In this document: in pieces, positions 8,038-16,852 of the stretch
How the letters are laid out: each line of letters opens with the position of its first letter
Numbering within the stretch: the first letter of the stretch is position 1
Source of the DNA: CAVPTL01 sp963708725
GTDB taxonomy: Bacteria; Actinomycetota; Thermoleophilia; Gaiellales; JAICJC01
Direction: 5' to 3'
DNA length: 64,000 nt
NCBI GenBank assembly: GCA_963708725.1
Contig: CAVPTL010000006.1
Span: forward strand, 124,001-188,000
Translations under genes and position numbers: made by a program
The notes under the pieces: model-generated
Seen by the model: only the letters and a program-made list of their open reading frames with translations
Told to the model about the DNA's origin: nothing
The model's database searches: none

Positions 8038-8903
8038 CCTTCGAGCTCGACACCCCTGTTCGACCTGTTCAGCCAGAACCCGAGGCCGTAGCGTCTCGAT
8101 TCGCTCGGCACGTCACTGCGCGGCCGGGTCATCTCGGTCACCCAACGTTCCGACACGATGCTCGCGTCGAAAAACGCGATCCACAAGGCGTGGATGTCCG
8201 CCAGCGTCGAGTAGATGCCGCCGTCGCCGCTGCCTCGGACGGGGAGATGAAACACGTTGGTGCGCTGCCCGTCGGCTGTGATGTAGCCAACCGCTGCCCG
8301 CCCCGGTAGGTCGTCGGATCGCAGAAACACGGTGTCGACCATTCCCGCCCGCGCGAGCACCTCTCGCCGCACCAGCTCGTGAAACGGAGTTGCGGTCGTG
8401 CGTTCGGCGATCAGCGCGAGCACCACGTAGCCGCTGTTGCAGTACTCGAACCGCTCACCGGGGGCAAACTTGGTCTCAAAGCCGCCGAGCACGCGCAGGT
8501 AGTCCTCGGTGTCGGCCAGCTCTTGCACAGGAACCGGCATCGCGTAGGCGGTGATATCGGAAGCCGTGTTCTCGTCGAGGTAGTCGCCGATGCCCGATCG
8601 GTGTGACAGCAGGTGCTCGACGGTCACGTCATCTCGGATCAACGGCAGGTCGGGGCCGAGCGCCGAGCGCGCGGTCGTCGTCAGCTCGAGCGCGCCGGCC
8701 TCGATCAGCCGCACGACCGTGAGCGCGGTCAGGCCCTTGGTGCCGCTGGCGAGCGCGAACTGGGTATCGATCGTGTTGGGGATCTGGTGTCGGCGATCGG
8801 CGAATCCGTACGCCCTGGCACTCTCGATCCGGCCGTCGCGATCGACGCGCACCGCCCCCGAGAATCGCTCCCGTTCGGCAACCGTGTCGAGGTCGTGCTC
8901 CAT
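7620..8903 (-). CDS. Serine beta-lactamase-like hydrolase (class C/PBP family)
   Basis: 427 residues from the ATG at 8903. The SxxK motif is in FALASGTKGLTAL, the YxN motif in FEYCNSGYVVLAL, and a GSGDGGIYST block follows, as in class C beta-lactamase/esterase-type hydrolases. No signal peptide is visible, so a cytoplasmic esterase or peptidase is likelier than antibiotic resistance. The family core ends near SNWTDGAWAMSRHLD (about position 7915). The remaining ~95 codons run antisense into the TPR-membrane gene and look artificial. The two convergent genes therefore overlap by about 420 bases on paper, with both natural stops missing. Confidence 0.8.
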   Translation of the reverse strand: MEHDLDTVAERERFSGAVRVDRDGRIESARAYGFADRRHQIPNTIDTQFALASGTKGLTALTVVRLIEAGALELTTTARSALGPDLPLIRDDVTVEHLLSHRSGIGDYLDENTASDITAYAMPVPVQELADTEDYLRVLGGFETKFAPGERFEYCNSGYVVLALIAERTTATPFHELVRREVLARAGMVDTVFLRSDDLPGRAAVGYITADGQRTNVFHLPVRGSGDGGIYSTLADIHALWIAFFDASIVSERWVTEMTRPRSDVPSESRRYGLGFWLNRSNRGVELEGYDPGVSFRSVHNPETHTTHTVMSNWTDGAWAMSRHLDRGHRVASTRFDSRMRSRFTITTEPAITNGSSWRALRCCVRAPQNANTVAHTSTAARPMASHRSRWVVTSRPNRSAINTSALHVGDIHTSPVSSTAATTISA

Positions 8904-8944
8904 GACGGGCAATGCTACGCGACGGTGCTACCGTGACCGGCGTG

Positions 8945-9784
8945 ATGGAGAGCCCTGCATGGGAGTGGGACGAGACGCTGTTTGCCGGAAGCGCCGCCTA
9001 CTACGCTCGCGGTCGCCTTCCCTACCCGCCGACGATGGTGGATGCAGCCCGCGACGCGCTGGGACTCGACGGGTCCGGGCGGCTGTTGGACGTCGGCTGT
9101 GGCCCGGGGCTGGTGGGCCTGCTGCTGGCCGGGTTGTTCGCCGAGGTGGTGGGGGTGGACGCTGACCCCGCGATGGTCGCCGAAGCCGAGCACCAAGCCG
9201 CGATCCGCGGGCTCGCGCACACCCGTTGGCTCAATCTCCGGGCCGAGGCGCTGCCGGCGGGCCTCGGGACGTTTCGGGTTGCGAGCTTTGGCCGGTCGTT
9301 TCACTGGATGGATCGTCCCCGCGTGGCGGCGTTGGTGGGCGAGATGCTGGAGCCTGGTGGCGCATGGCTGCATGTGAGCGCCCCGATCGCGCGCGAGGCC
9401 GACCCCTCCGACAAGTTGCCGGCGCCGGCACCGCCGCGCGAGGCGATCTCCGAGCTCGTTCGGGGCTACCTCGGCCCCGACCGGCGGGCGGGCCAGGGAG
9501 TGCTTCCCGGCGGAACGCGGTCTGGGGAGGAGGGCGTGATGGTGAAGGCCGGTTTCAAGGGGCCCAAACGCGTGCCGGCGGGAGGTGGCGAGGTTTTCGA
9601 CCGCTCCGAAGACGACATCGTGGCACTCGTGTTTTCGCTCTCCTCGTCGGCGCCCCACCTGTTTGGCGAGCGTCTCGGTGAGTTCGAAGCCGACCTTCGC
9701 AAGCTCCTGCGCCTGACCTCACCGTCCGGCCGCTTCAGCGAACGCCAACGCCCCATCGAACTGGTCATCTGGACCCGTGAATAA
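8945..9784 (+). CDS. Class I SAM-dependent methyltransferase
   Basis: 279 residues. The SAM-binding motif I is LLDVGCGPGLVGLLLAG around residue 40, with the acidic residue at the end of strand 2 in VVGVDADPAMV. The core continues with a SFGRSFHWMDRPRVAALVGEML block typical of methyltransferase type 11/25 proteins that act on small metabolites. The ATG at 8945 overlaps a GTG at 8942; no strong Shine-Dalgarno is visible. The TAA stop at 9782-9784 is supplied by palindrome copy 2. Substrate unknown. Confidence 0.85.
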   Translation: MESPAWEWDETLFAGSAAYYARGRLPYPPTMVDAARDALGLDGSGRLLDVGCGPGLVGLLLAGLFAEVVGVDADPAMVAEAEHQAAIRGLAHTRWLNLRAEALPAGLGTFRVASFGRSFHWMDRPRVAALVGEMLEPGGAWLHVSAPIAREADPSDKLPAPAPPREAISELVRGYLGPDRRAGQGVLPGGTRSGEEGVMVKAGFKGPKRVPAGGGEVFDRSEDDIVALVFSLSSSAPHLFGERLGEFEADLRKLLRLTSPSGRFSERQRPIELVIWTRE

Positions 9785-9808
9785 ATGGTGCCTGGCACCA
9801 TTTATTCA
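9778..9808. repeat. Palindromic gene-border repeat, copy 2 (31 bp, perfect)
   Basis: Arms TGAATAAATGGTGCC and its reverse complement around a central T. It lies between convergent methyltransferase genes and contains the stop codon of the left one. Confidence 0.95.
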
Positions 9809-9884
9809 GAGCGGGGCGAGGTCGGCGACGACGGTCATGCGAACTGCCACTCTCGTCGCCGCCGCCAACCTCGCCACGATCGGG

Positions 9885-10958
9885 TTACGGGCGCGCCTCG
9901 AACACGAGGTTGAAGGGCGTCTCGGCCGCGATCCGGAAGCGAGTGAACCCGCCGGCCGAAACGACGTCGCGGATCCGTGCCGGCCCCGCCTGCGCCCCCA
10001 ACGCCAGCCCGACCTCCTGCGACAGCGACGCGGGCGTGCACAGCAACGTGGAGAAGCCGTAATACGCCCGGCCAACCGGGTTGAGATTGTCCTCGACACG
10101 GTCGCCCGCTTTGGGCTCGACGATCATCCAGGTGCCGTCGTCGGCGATCGCCTGGCGGACGCGCTTGGCGGCCCCGACCGGGTCGCCCATGTCGTGCAGG
10201 CAGTCGAACATCGTCACCAGGTCATAGCCCTCGGCAGGGATGTCTGCGGCCGCCAGCGCATCGAACCGCACGCGGTCGGAGACGCCGGCCGCGGCCGCCC
10301 GCTCGCGCGCCGTGTCGATCGAGCCCTGGTGGTAGTCGGTGCCGACGAACGTCGACCGTGGGTAGGCCTCAGCCATGAGAATCGTGGAGGATCCATGTCC
10401 GCAGCCGATATCCGCGACCTTCGCGCCCTGCTCGAGCTTGGTGGTGACACCGGTGAGGGCGGGCAGCCACGCCGGCATCAGGTTGGCGTTATAGCCCGGC
10501 CGGAAGAACCGCTCCGTCCCATCGAACACATCGTGGTTGTGCTCGTGCCAGCCCACGCCGTCGCCATTCCGGGCCGATTCGACGATCCGAGGTGAGTCGA
10601 TGACCGACCCCAGCGCGATCTGAAAGAACCCCGGCAGATAGGCCGGGCTGTTCTCGTCGGTGAGCGCCACCGTCTGCTCGGGCGGCAGCGTGTAGGTACC
10701 GGCGGCGGGGTCGTACTCGACATACCCGCCCGCGGCCTGGGCGTTGAGCCATTCACGCACGTACCGCTCGTTCGCTCCCGCCCGTCGCGCGAGCTCCACC
10801 GGGGTCAGGCCGCCTGCACCGGCCATCGCCTTGTACAGGCCGAGCTTGTCGCCCATCACCACCAGCGCGGTGTTGAGCGTCGCGCCGACTTCGGATACCG
10901 CGCCGAAGACGAACGCCTGGAGCTTTTCCCCGTCGACCGGAGTTTCGGTTGTCGCCAT
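9885..10958 (-). CDS. Rv2258c-like class I methyltransferase with N-terminal winged helix
   Basis: 357 residues. The N-terminal part (TLNTALVVMGDKLGLYKAM, TPVELARRAGANERYVREWL) is the winged-helix/dimerisation domain of this methyltransferase family. The Rossmann part has motif I VADIGCGHGSSTILMA and motif II FVGTDYHQGSI, then FDCLHDMGDP. The length matches the ~353-residue mycobacterial Rv2258c type. AGAGGAGAG precedes the ATG. It is divergent from the LAL regulator at 11049, sharing a ~90-base intergenic region. Substrate unknown. Confidence 0.88.
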   Translation of the reverse strand: MATTETPVDGEKLQAFVFGAVSEVGATLNTALVVMGDKLGLYKAMAGAGGLTPVELARRAGANERYVREWLNAQAAGGYVEYDPAAGTYTLPPEQTVALTDENSPAYLPGFFQIALGSVIDSPRIVESARNGDGVGWHEHNHDVFDGTERFFRPGYNANLMPAWLPALTGVTTKLEQGAKVADIGCGHGSSTILMAEAYPRSTFVGTDYHQGSIDTARERAAAAGVSDRVRFDALAAADIPAEGYDLVTMFDCLHDMGDPVGAAKRVRQAIADDGTWMIVEPKAGDRVEDNLNPVGRAYYGFSTLLCTPASLSQEVGLALGAQAGPARIRDVVSAGGFTRFRIAAETPFNLVFEARP

Positions 10959-11048
10959 CACACTCTCCTCTGTTATTGGACGATACGACGGTAGGTGGGC
11001 GAATCTCCGTTCGCCTCAGGGGGCCCCCTGGTCCGTCACACTGTGCAG

Positions 11049-13772
11049 ATGCTGCTCGGCCGCGAACAGGAACGACTTGCCATCGACCGTGTGCTCACCG
11101 ACGCCCGAGCGGGGCGAAGCGGGGTGCTCGCGCTGGTGGGGGAGCCGGGCATCGGCAAGACCGCACTTTTGGAGCACGCGGTCACGAGCGCCGAGGGGAT
11201 GCAGGTGCTCCGCGCACGCGGCGTGGAATCCGAGGCCGAGGTGCCGTTCGCAAGCCTCGCGGAGCTGCTGCGGCCCGCGCTCGCCGGCATCGATCGGATC
11301 CCGGCGCCACAGGCCAGGGCGCTTTCGGGGGCGCTCGCGCTCAGTCCTGCGACGGCGCTTGACCGGTTCGCCATCGGGGCGGCGACGCTCAGCCTGATCT
11401 CCGCCTACGCGGATGAGCGGCCGGTGCTCCTCGTGATCGACGACGCCCACCTGCTCGATCGCTCGAGCGCTGCCGCCCTGCTGTTTGCATTCAGGCGGCT
11501 GATCGACGACCCGATCGCGGTGGTGCTGGCGATCAGAGAGGGTGAGCCCTCGTTGCTGGACGGCGCCGATCTGCGGATTCTGCGGCTCGCGGGCCTCAGC
11601 CGCCTACAGGCTGGAGAACTGCTCGGGAGCCTTCCCGCAGACAGTGTCGACCGCGTTTTTCGCGCCACCGGCGGCAATCCGCTGGCGCTGCTGGAGCTGG
11701 CCGACGACGCCGAGGCGATGGTCGACGAACCGGTCGTCGCCCCTGCGCCGCTTTCCACCAGTCTCACGATGGCGTTCAGCCGACGGCTGGAACGCTTGCC
11801 CGATGCGACCCGCCGGATGCTGCTGGTGGCGGCCGCCGGCGACTCGCGCGACCTCGCGGTGCTGGCCCGCGCCGCCGGTCAAGTGGGCGTCGGCGTCGAG
11901 GATCTGTCCGCCGCCGAGGACGCGGGGTTGATCGAGCTCTCCGACGGCGGGGCCGGCTTCACCCACCCGCTGATCCGGGCTGCGGCGTATGCGGGTGCGA
12001 GTGCGCCGGAGCGCCGCGAAGCCCATGCGGCGCTCGCCGCTGCCTTACCCGATCAGGAGCTTGATCGCCGCTCCTGGCACCTGGCAGCGGCGGCCGTCGG
12101 TCCCGACGACGGCGTCTCGGCCGCTCTCGAGGCGGCCGGTCAGCGCGCACAGGATCGCAGTGCCTACGCCGTTGCCGCCGGTGCCTACGAGCACGCCGCC
12201 AGGCTCGCGATCGCCGACGACTCCCGCGCCCGGCTGCTGTGCGACGCCGCGGACGCGGCATGGCTGGCCGGCGACGCGGTTCGCACGTGGCGGCTGTTGG
12301 ATGATGCCCGGCTCCAGACCTCCGACCCGCGGTTGCTCGCTCGCGCTGATCAGCTGCGCGGTCATCTGCTTCTGCGCCGCGGCCCGGTGTCGGAGGGCTA
12401 TCCGCTGCTGGCCGAGGCCGCCGAGCGGGTCGCGGCGGTCGATCCCGAGCGGGCCGTGGTGATGCTGGCCGAATCGGTGTTTGGAGCCTTCTACGCCGGG
12501 CACACCGCGGCGATGGTCACCGCCGCCGAGCGGGCGGCCGAGATCCGGGCGACCACCGACTCAGACCGGGCCGCATTCTTCGCCGAAATGGCCGCCGCCA
12601 TGGCGATGGTCGGGCAGGGCCGGGGTGAGGACGGTGCCGCCCATGCGCGCCGGGCCGACGTCATCCTCCAGGCATCCGGTCAACTTCGGGACGATCCTCG
12701 GCTGGTGATGTGGGCCACGTTCCCGTCGATGTGGCTGCGCGAGGCAGGAGGTGTGCGAGACCCGATCGAGCGCGCGTCCGAGCAGGCTCGGGCGCGCGGA
12801 GCCGCCGGCAGTCTTCCGGTGCTGCTGCATTTGCTCGCGCGCGACGAAGCAACGACCGATCGGTGGCCGGCCGCGACCGCGAACTTCGCCGAGGCGATCG
12901 AGCTTGCCGACGAGCTTGGTCAGCGCTCCGAACTTGCGGTCGCGCTCGCTGGCGTTGCGTGGCTCGAGGCCCGTCAAGGACGTGAACAGGACTGCCGCCG
13001 GCATGCGGATCAGGCCGTGGCGCTTTGCGACGAGCTCGGCATGGGCACGTTCGGGGTTTGGGCAGTGCAGGCGCTCGGTGATCTCGAGCTCGGGCTCGGG
13101 CGACCGTCCGACTCGGTGATCCATCACGAGGCCCAGGTCGCCGCGATGCGTGACCGAGCCATCGCCGACGTCGATCTTTCACCGGCCCCCGAGCTTGTCG
13201 ATGCCTATCTGCGGCTCGGCGACCGGCGGCGGGCGGACGAGGTGACGGCGCAGTACGTTGCCGCCGCCGAGGCCAAGGGGCAGCCCTGGGCGCTTGCCCG
13301 CGCTGCCCGCTGCCGCGGCATGATCGCGGTGGACGACAGCTGGGAGCGGGCGTTCGCAGAGGCGCTCGAGCTTCACGAACGCGGTCTCGACGTGTTCGAA
13401 CACGCCCGCACCAGGCTGGCGCTCGGCGCGCGGCTTCGTCGCGAAAAGCAGCGATCCCGAAGCCGCGCCGAGCTTCGCCTCGCGCTCGAGACGTTCGAGC
13501 GGCTGGGAGCCGACCCGTGGGCCGAGCAGGCTCGAGTCGAGCTGGCCGCCACCGGCGAGCACGCCCGGCGCCGCGACCCCAGTACGCTCGACGACCTCAC
13601 GCCGCAGGAGTTCCAGATCGCGCGGCTGCTGGCCGGGGGAATGACCACGCGGGAGGCGGCAGCGGCCGCCTTCCTCAGCCCCAAAACCGTTGAGTACCAC
13701 CTGCGAAATACCTACCGAAAGCTCGGCATCCGCACCCGGGACGACCTCGCAGCGGCGCTGCGCGACCAGTGA
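11049..13772 (+). CDS. LAL-type ATPase-LuxR transcriptional regulator
   Basis: 907 residues from the ATG at 11049 (MLLGREQERLAIDRVL, the canonical LAL start). Walker A GEPGIGKT at about residue 34 and Walker B VLLVIDDAHLLD define a STAND/AAA ATPase. A long helical TPR-like middle follows. The C-terminus is a LuxR/GerE helix-turn-helix (LTPQEFQIARLLAGGMTTRE, then LSPKTVEYHLRNTYRKLG). Such proteins are ATP-dependent activators triggered by inducers, like MalT. It is divergent from the Rv2258c-like methyltransferase, its likeliest target besides itself (inference). Confidence 0.92.
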   Translation: MLLGREQERLAIDRVLTDARAGRSGVLALVGEPGIGKTALLEHAVTSAEGMQVLRARGVESEAEVPFASLAELLRPALAGIDRIPAPQARALSGALALSPATALDRFAIGAATLSLISAYADERPVLLVIDDAHLLDRSSAAALLFAFRRLIDDPIAVVLAIREGEPSLLDGADLRILRLAGLSRLQAGELLGSLPADSVDRVFRATGGNPLALLELADDAEAMVDEPVVAPAPLSTSLTMAFSRRLERLPDATRRMLLVAAAGDSRDLAVLARAAGQVGVGVEDLSAAEDAGLIELSDGGAGFTHPLIRAAAYAGASAPERREAHAALAAALPDQELDRRSWHLAAAAVGPDDGVSAALEAAGQRAQDRSAYAVAAGAYEHAARLAIADDSRARLLCDAADAAWLAGDAVRTWRLLDDARLQTSDPRLLARADQLRGHLLLRRGPVSEGYPLLAEAAERVAAVDPERAVVMLAESVFGAFYAGHTAAMVTAAERAAEIRATTDSDRAAFFAEMAAAMAMVGQGRGEDGAAHARRADVILQASGQLRDDPRLVMWATFPSMWLREAGGVRDPIERASEQARARGAAGSLPVLLHLLARDEATTDRWPAATANFAEAIELADELGQRSELAVALAGVAWLEARQGREQDCRRHADQAVALCDELGMGTFGVWAVQALGDLELGLGRPSDSVIHHEAQVAAMRDRAIADVDLSPAPELVDAYLRLGDRRRADEVTAQYVAAAEAKGQPWALARAARCRGMIAVDDSWERAFAEALELHERGLDVFEHARTRLALGARLRREKQRSRSRAELRLALETFERLGADPWAEQARVELAATGEHARRRDPSTLDDLTPQEFQIARLLAGGMTTREAAAAAFLSPKTVEYHLRNTYRKLGIRTRDDLAAALRDQ

Positions 13773-13779
13773 ACCGGTC

Positions 13780-14571
13780 TTAGAGCCGATCCCAGGGCAC
13801 GTCGGTGTACAGCCGTTGGAGCCGCGACATCAGGTCTCCGTCCACGGGCACGTCGACGGCGTCGATTCGACCGACGGGCGCGATACCGCGGGCGTTGGTG
13901 ATGATCGCCGCCTCACATCCTGCGATGTCCGAGAGCCTGACCGGCCCGCGGCGGGTCGGGATACCCGCTGCCGCGAGGCGCGGCTCGAGCAGCTGCATCG
14001 TGATCCCCCGAAGCGCCGGGGCGTCAGGCCATATGAGTTCCCCTTCGAGCATGAATCCGACGTTGGCGACGCTGGCCTCGGAGATCACACCGTCGTTGTC
14101 GGTGAAGAGCGCGTCGTCGAAGCCCGCGTGGCGCGCCATCCGGGCGTGGTGTCCCTGCCCGAAGCCGCCGAGGTGCTTCACATGGGCGAGCGTGCGTTGG
14201 TAGGTCACCGATTGAAGCGCCTGGGGGGTATTCGAGACGCCGCCGGGGGGCCGCAGCGTGACCATCACCCAAAGCTCGCCCGGGCGGTGCGATTGGTACA
14301 CCATTACTCGAAGCGAAGCGTCTCGAACATCTCGGAGCGCGTGGCGGGCGGCATGACAAACGCGCTTGCCGTCGAGCCCGACCCCGAACAGCTCGCGCGA
14401 GCCCTCGTCCAAGCGCGCCAGGTGGGCATCGAGACCGCGCACCCGCGCGTCGCGCACCTGCATGGCGGTGAAGTGGCCGCCGTTTGCCAGCGCGATTTGC
14501 TGCAGCGCCTCCAACGTCGGCGGCCGCTGGTCGATCTCGATCCGAAAGACGCCGTGCGCCGCCACTATCAC
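13780..14571 (-). CDS. Class IV aminotransferase (BCAT/ADCL/D-amino acid family)
   Basis: 263 residues from a GTG start. The fold-IV PLP pattern is present: the likely Schiff-base Lys in LAHVKHLGGFG, DDALFTDNDGVISEASVANVGF with the E-x-xxxN cofactor motif, and a final ARGIAPVGRIDAVDV strand. Without family-specific residues I cannot separate aminodeoxychorismate lyase from branched-chain aminotransferase. It is the last gene of a three-gene minus-strand operon, 3 bases after the stop of the membrane protein gene, and is convergent with the LAL regulator. Confidence 0.82.
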   Translation of the reverse strand: MIVAAHGVFRIEIDQRPPTLEALQQIALANGGHFTAMQVRDARVRGLDAHLARLDEGSRELFGVGLDGKRVCHAARHALRDVRDASLRVMVYQSHRPGELWVMVTLRPPGGVSNTPQALQSVTYQRTLAHVKHLGGFGQGHHARMARHAGFDDALFTDNDGVISEASVANVGFMLEGELIWPDAPALRGITMQLLEPRLAAAGIPTRRGPVRLSDIAGCEAAIITNARGIAPVGRIDAVDVPVDGDLMSRLQRLYTDVPWDRL

Positions 14572-14574
14572 TCC

Positions 14575-15057
14575 CTATCTGAGGATCTCGACCAGCAATA
14601 CCCACGCGTCCACGATGCCGGCGAACAGGCAGAGGAGGGTGCCGGCCGCCACCCAGTCAAGGCCGCTGCTGTTGCCCCCGGCCAAGAGCAGGCCGGCCAC
14701 CACCGTGGGGGCAACCGCCACCAGCGCGATTGGCCGCATGGCGACTTCCTTGAACTCGCGCTCGCGGTCGTCGTCCGGCGCTCCGCGCAGTACCTGGATG
14801 ACGATCCCGGCCGCGCCCACGCCGATCACGAGGTACTCGAGCCCGAGGGTGCGCAGCCCCTGGGTCGGTACCAGCGCTGTCAGCCCGGTGAACACCGGCA
14901 GCACCATCAGCGTGATCGCCTCGGCGGCACGGCCCGGCAAACCGGGCATCGAGATGATCTTCTCGAGATTGATCGAGAGCGCCACCACCACCAGGCCGGC
15001 GAGCGCCGCGAACGCCCCGGTCTGCGCGACGAAGAATGATTCCCACTCGCCGATCAC
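14575..15057 (-). CDS. Small four-helix membrane protein of unknown function
   Basis: 160 residues starting with GTG. Hydrophobic segments are FVAQTGAFAALAGLVVVAL near the N-terminus, AITLMVLPVFTGLTALV, YLVIGVGAAGIVIQVL and two adjacent segments at the C-terminus. A short charged cytoplasmic loop (RGAPDDDREREFKEVAMRP) lies between helices 3 and 4. I recognise it only as a conserved actinobacterial hypothetical type. It starts one base after the stop of the cNMP/thioredoxin-reductase-like gene, so it is very probably co-translated with it. Confidence 0.75.
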   Translation of the reverse strand: MIGEWESFFVAQTGAFAALAGLVVVALSINLEKIISMPGLPGRAAEAITLMVLPVFTGLTALVPTQGLRTLGLEYLVIGVGAAGIVIQVLRGAPDDDREREFKEVAMRPIALVAVAPTVVAGLLLAGGNSSGLDWVAAGTLLCLFAGIVDAWVLLVEILR

Positions 15058-15058
15058 C

Positions 15059-16732
15059 TCAGCCGCCGGGGACGGCTTGTCGGGCGGCTTCGTCTTTCAT
15101 GTACTGGTGGACGAAGGCGATGGCCATGCTTCCTTCGCCAACAGCGGCTGCGACGCGTTTCACCGGCCCGAGCCTGACGTCGCCGCAGGCAAACACACCG
15201 GGGACGCTGGTCTCGAGCAGGTAGGGGTCGCGGTCGACCTGGCCGCGGGCCTCCTCGGGCACGTCGCTGCCGGTGAGCACGAAACCGTGATGGTCGAGTG
15301 CGATCTCGGGCGGCAGCCATTCGGTTTGGGCGTCGGCGCCGATGAAGATGAACAGTCCGCCGGACTCGACCCGCGTGGTTTCTCCCGATTCGCCGTTCGA
15401 GACGTCGATCGCCTCCAACACCGTGTCGCCGTGTACCTCCACGACCTGGCTGCGGGTCTGCACGTGGATGTTGGAGCGCGCTGCGATCTGATCGACCAGG
15501 TAGCGCGACATGCTCCGGTCGATCCGCTCGCCGCGGCAGAGGATCGTGACCGTGCGGGCGTAGGTCGAGAAGAACAGGGCGGCCTGCCCCGCCGAGTTAC
15601 CCGCCCCCACGATGTGGACGTCGAGGCCATGGACGCTCGAGGCTTCGCTTCGGGCGGCGCCGTACGAGATGCCCTTGCCGACCAGTCGTTCGAATCCCGC
15701 GATCGGCAGGTGGCGCCAGCTCACACCGCAGGCCAGGATGATGGTGCGCGCCTTGAGCACGTCGCCGCCGTCGAGGTGAACCTGGCGCGCGGTGGCGTCG
15801 AGTCGCCCGATCGACCGGGTTACGAGGATCTCTGCGCCCAGTCGCCGCGCCTGCTGGAAGGCGCGGCTTGCCAACTCGTCACCGGAGACCCCCGATGGAA
15901 AGCCGAGGTAGTTCTCGATCCGCGACGACGTCCCCGCCTGGCCACCGGGCGCTTCGCGCTCGATCACGATCGTGCTCAACCCCTCCGATGCTCCGTACAC
16001 GGCGGCCGCGAGGCCCGCCGGCCCGGCGCCCACGATCACGGTGTCGTACTCGGCCAGCGAGGCCTCGGTGTCGAGGCCAAGCAGCTTGGCGACCCGGCTC
16101 AGCTGGGGCCGCACCACGGTCTTTCCGCCGACCACCCGGATCACGGGACAATCCTCGGCGGCCGGCAGGGCTTCGCCCCAAAGCTCATCGGCATCCGGGG
16201 AGTCGGGCGTGATCCATGTGAACGTGACCTGGTTTCGGTCGAGGAAGCGCCTCAGCTGCGAGCACGACTCTTCCCAGCGCTGTCCCACCACGATCGCGCG
16301 CGGTGGCGGCTGGTCGGCGGTGATGCCCTGCAAGCCGCCGATCCGCTCGCGCGCGAGCATCCCCAGTTTGACCCCGACCTCGGGCGTCGAGGACGCGATC
16401 GCGTGGTAGTGCTGGGCCGAGACGCGCATCACCCGCGCCGGCTCGGTCGCGCGAAATCCAAACGGGAACGTGGTTCCAAGGGCGATCGGCACTTCCCCGA
16501 TCAGGTCGCCGGCACACCGTCCGCCCACGATCCGCTCGACGCCGTCGACGTGCGCGACGGTCTCGAGGCATCCTTCGAGCACGGCGTAGAGCGCGCGCTC
16601 GTCCCCCTCATGAATGACGTACTCGCCGGGATTTACGCGGATATCCGCGACCAGCGGCGCCAGCCGCTCACGCTCTTTGGGACTGAGAATCTCGAAGATC
16701 GAGACGCCGGCAATCTCGTCCGCGGTGACCAT
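15059..16732 (-). CDS. cNMP-binding/thioredoxin-like/FAD thioredoxin-reductase-like fusion
   Basis: 557 residues from the ATG at 16732. Residues ~10-130 are a cyclic-nucleotide-binding domain (VNPGEYVIHEGDE, GDLIGEVPIALGTT). Residues ~145-220 are a thioredoxin/glutaredoxin-like domain (RAIVVGQRWEESCSQLRRFL, CPVIRVVGGKTVVRPQ). From ~229 a thioredoxin-reductase-type flavoprotein follows: FAD motif VIVGAGPAG, REAPGGQAGTSSRIENYLGF, NADPH motif HIVGAGNSAGQAA, and GVFACGDVRLGPVKRV. The active-site CATCDG of true thioredoxin reductases is replaced by a cysteine-free SYGAARSEAS stretch, so it cannot do classical dithiol exchange there. First gene of a three-gene operon. Redox control by cNMP is inferred. 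Confidence 0.88.
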   Translation of the reverse strand: MVTADEIAGVSIFEILSPKERERLAPLVADIRVNPGEYVIHEGDERALYAVLEGCLETVAHVDGVERIVGGRCAGDLIGEVPIALGTTFPFGFRATEPARVMRVSAQHYHAIASSTPEVGVKLGMLARERIGGLQGITADQPPPRAIVVGQRWEESCSQLRRFLDRNQVTFTWITPDSPDADELWGEALPAAEDCPVIRVVGGKTVVRPQLSRVAKLLGLDTEASLAEYDTVIVGAGPAGLAAAVYGASEGLSTIVIEREAPGGQAGTSSRIENYLGFPSGVSGDELASRAFQQARRLGAEILVTRSIGRLDATARQVHLDGGDVLKARTIILACGVSWRHLPIAGFERLVGKGISYGAARSEASSVHGLDVHIVGAGNSAGQAALFFSTYARTVTILCRGERIDRSMSRYLVDQIAARSNIHVQTRSQVVEVHGDTVLEAIDVSNGESGETTRVESGGLFIFIGADAQTEWLPPEIALDHHGFVLTGSDVPEEARGQVDRDPYLLETSVPGVFACGDVRLGPVKRVAAAVGEGSMAIAFVHQYMKDEAARQAVPGG

Positions 16733-16852
16733 GACGACAAGCCTATCGAGTGGCCGCCGGGCGAGGTGGGGGATCCGTTGGGACGATCCGCCATAATGCG
16801 TCGGTCTGCATGGCGCCCAGCGGCGCCTATCGCCACAAGAAAGGCTTGCCAC

